A DNA stretch of 64,000 bases, from contig CM056580.1 of the NCBI GenBank assembly GCA_029721435.1, positions 75,107,367 through 75,171,366 of the forward strand, written 5' to 3'. A model generated the notes under the pieces. It saw nothing but the letters and a program-made list of their open reading frames with translations, made no database searches and was not told where the DNA came from. The DNA comes from Gymnothorax reevesii. Its lineage: Eukaryota > Chordata > Actinopteri > Anguilliformes > Muraenidae. This document shows, one piece after another, positions 63,128-64,000 of the stretch (its first letter is position 1; every line of letters starts with the position of its first letter). Position numbers and translations under genes: made by a program.

Positions 63128-64000
63128 GTCAGATCTCGACACAGTGTATCGTAGGACACTGCAACACTGACCGGCCACTGTCTCGAAAGCGTGGGCAGTA
63201 AAACATTTATAACGATAGGACAGTGAAACTAGTTTATCACAGCAGTCAACAAACATTGACAAAGTAAGACATCCATGCATCGCAACCACTGGGGGAAGGA
63301 AAGCACTTTCCAAATAATGAAGTTCACTCCCAGCAGATACAGACAGCCGGGCGCTGAAAGTCCCCTTAACATGCCTTGGATCTTGGGATGTGAGACAGGG
63401 AGGGAGAGGGCAGATATAACTGCAACTAATGAGTTCAGTTCCTGGAGCTCATTTGCTGTTCTGGCTGTTTTTATCTACAGGCTGTCCAGTAGCCTTGGGG
63501 CTTCAAAACTCTTTTAGATTATAGATACACGAGTGCAGTGCTCCCTCAAAACCTGCCTCTTTCGAACGGGCCGATTTCTTGGCCTCCGGTATTAATGTTT
63601 GTGGCTTTCAGCCAAATAACTTCACGCTCCACACGACTCGTCTTCGGGTCCGCAGCAATATACCCACCAAAGGTCAAGTCGATAGGATGAACGGTTATCG
63701 AGAAAATCGAAGGACAGACATGCATCCATGATACAGACACACAGAAACGCCTTCCATTTTAGTTAGATACGCACTGCAGACTGAGAACTACACTGCATTA
63801 TACAATGAATACCACAAATGATATTGTATGCATTATAGATTAAGGTTTTAATCAGTATTCTGCTTATTGCTCCGTGGAATATGAGTGAACACTTTTATAT
63901 GAGACTGTTGGGCTACTGAGGGATGATATCTATTTCTGAGCGCATTTGGAGTCGGCTTTTTGGAGCACAGGGATTAGGTGGGCAGCTATATGCGCATTCT
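63128..64000 (+). other. disp3 intron, partial, with a MITE-like piece
   Basis: No further exon is seen before the window edge. About 63545-63750 (ctcgtcttcgggtccgcagc; caaaggtcaagtcgatagga; gaacggttatcgagaaaatc) resembles a common fish short interspersed DNA element. Ends were not defined. Confidence 0.45.

Overview
The window is vertebrate nuclear DNA, almost certainly from a ray-finned fish. Protein-coding sequence is split into small exons with GT-AG junctions. The non-coding DNA is packed with teleost-type transposon debris: several Tc1-like elements, hAT and piggyBac MITEs, L2-like and other non-LTR retrotransposon pieces, and tRNA-derived SINE sequence. I cannot name the species. There are no bacterial operons, CRISPR arrays or rRNA genes, and I saw no convincing tRNA gene.

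Layout. 1-17.3 kb is repeat-rich intergenic DNA with three successive Tc1-like elements (about 7.7-12.6 kb). 17,392-41,580 is a complete 16-exon gene on the + strand for a Drp1-type dynamin-related GTPase (dynamin-1-like), reconstructed exon by exon: 2,007 nt, 668 residues, all junction phases consistent. Its intron 3 is filled by a Tc1 fossil split by nested insertions, and intron 4 carries a dead non-LTR retrotransposon. Intron 10 holds a very large minisatellite at 33,434-38,685. 41.6-57.5 kb is intergenic, first a mosaic of nested DNA transposons (44-52 kb), then a transposon-poor stretch. 61,351 to about 63,127 encodes the N-terminal part of a Dispatched/Patched-family protein best matching DISP3, + strand, which runs off the right edge. 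One or two upstream non-coding first exons are proposed at 57.5-57.9 kb and about 59.0-59.16 kb.

The standout feature is the minisatellite in the dynamin gene. Its 50-bp unit is not random intron sequence. It consists of the last 28 coding bases of exon 10, the exon's own splice donor and the next 16 intron bases, repeated 105 times. The array therefore carries about a hundred copies of a working exon-end/5' splice site between two conserved coding exons. The unit is open in all three + frames, which explains the very long but spurious reading frames there.

A second point is gene identity. The dynamin-like protein keeps the G motifs and the two Drp1 phosphorylation contexts, but it differs at many otherwise conserved positions and has a much shortened variable domain. 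It may be a diverged second Drp1 paralogue rather than the main dnm1l gene. The two genes have unrelated known roles (mitochondrial/peroxisomal fission versus a sterol-sensing-domain membrane protein); nothing here indicates that they act together.
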